In this document: one piece after another, positions 41,894 to 42,110 of the stretch | Layout of the letters: each line of letters opens with the position of its first letter | How positions within the stretch are numbered: the first letter of the stretch is position 1 | Assembly (NCBI RefSeq): GCF_000317595.1 | Contig: NZ_AEJC01000393.1 | Location: 1 to 42,110, forward strand | Direction: 5' to 3' | Length of the DNA stretch: 42,110 nt | Source of the DNA: Streptomyces ipomoeae 91-03 | GTDB taxonomy: Bacteria > Actinomycetota > Actinomycetes > Streptomycetales > Streptomycetaceae | The notes under the pieces: generated by a model | Database searches by the model: none | Told to the model about the DNA's origin: nothing | The model's input: the letters and a program-made list of their open reading frames with translations, nothing else | Translations under genes and position numbers: made by a program

Positions 41894-42110
41894 AGGACGC
41901 GCCCGCGTACGGAGCGTTCGGTGCCGCCGACCAGTCCGCCGACTACGCGGCGGCGCTGGTGCGGGACCCTGCCCGGGACGCCTCGGGTCTGCTGTACCAG
42001 CCGCACCGGGACCAGCTCTTGGACTTCTGCGACGCGGTGCGGGAGGGACGGCCCCCGCTGGTGGACGGGGCGGCAGGACGGCAGGCGGTGGCCGTGGTGA
42101 CGGCGATCTA
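41887..42110 (+). pseudogene. Gfo/Idh/MocA oxidoreductase, C-terminal fragment running off the window
   Basis: The plus strand reads DAPAYGAFGAADQSADYAAA, then LLYQPHRDQLLDFCDAVREG and RPPLVDGAAGRQAVAVVTAI to the window end. The HRxQLxDFxxAVREGRxPLVDGxxGRxAVxVV pattern is the C-terminal helix pair of sugar/inositol dehydrogenases of this family. The N-terminal NAD-binding domain is absent; the sequence to the left is a PIN gene on the opposite strand. The break near 41887 is a recombination scar. Confidence 0.75.

Overview
The window is a piece of a Streptomyces chromosome (or that of a very close actinomycete). GC content and third-position GC bias are very high, GTG starts are common, and the left arm carries conserved actinobacterial genes (xseB-xseA / ispH, polyphosphate glucokinase, a DUF6542 membrane protein, ychF). 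All calls come from reading the sequence and its translations; no database search was run.

Layout. (1) 1-7363 is core chromosome: a zinc-ribbon protein, a RutE-like nitroreductase, an unusual GC-rich repeat tract, xseA/xseB divergent from ispH, ppgK, a DUF6542 protein and ychF, with clear terminators between units. (2) 7364-9600 is an accessory junction: a YefM-like antitoxin scrap, a transposase scrap, an intact IS5-family element (IS427 type) with TA target duplication, and a Uma2 nuclease-family gene. (3) 9609-20000 is a compact minus-strand operon for an activated, probably chlorinated, pyrrole. Read in transcription order it encodes an R2-like di-metal oxidase, an SCP2-domain protein, a prolyl-carrier dehydrogenase (PltE/RedW type), a proline adenylation enzyme (PltF/RedM type), a carrier protein (PltL/RedO type), an FAD halogenase (PltA type), a SAM methyltransferase, and a KAS III-like acyltransferase. 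A CPA2 antiporter is translationally coupled to the end, and an NRAMP metal transporter follows behind an 18-base G/C homopolymer. (4) 20001-26850 is the flank of the cluster: a low-GC promoter region with repeated operator-like sites, an acyl-CoA ligase, a PAS-LuxR activator, a decayed IS1380 transposase, an alpha-oxoamine synthase (BioF-like) and a C45 Ntn-type acyltransferase/hydrolase. (5) 26866-30865 is an insertion-sequence scrapyard: one intact and one decayed copy of a DDE_Tnp_4 element, a beheaded LysR pseudogene, and an intact IS701 element. (6) 30866-39804 is a minus-strand Wadjet-like (JetABCD / MksFEBG-like) SMC defence operon. Its jetA is split by an IS5-family element, and a fifth, ATGA-coupled P-loop ATPase gene at its end is frameshifted and split by the IS701. 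(7) 39805-42110 holds an intact ISAs1 element, a truncated PIN (VapC-like) toxin fragment and a truncated Gfo/Idh/MocA oxidoreductase fragment that runs off the window.

How the genes may work together. Proline is adenylated and loaded on the carrier protein, oxidised to pyrrolyl-2-carboxyl-S-carrier, and chlorinated. The KAS III-like enzyme, which shows a Cys-His-Asp triad rather than Cys-His-Asn, would then hand the pyrrolyl group to an unidentified acceptor. No modular PKS or NRPS is present, so the product must be small or be completed by the R2-like oxidase, methyltransferase, acyl-CoA ligase, oxoamine synthase and C45 enzyme, or by genes elsewhere. The Wadjet-like operon would act against plasmids, but its jetA is disrupted by what looks like a recent and precisely reversible insertion.
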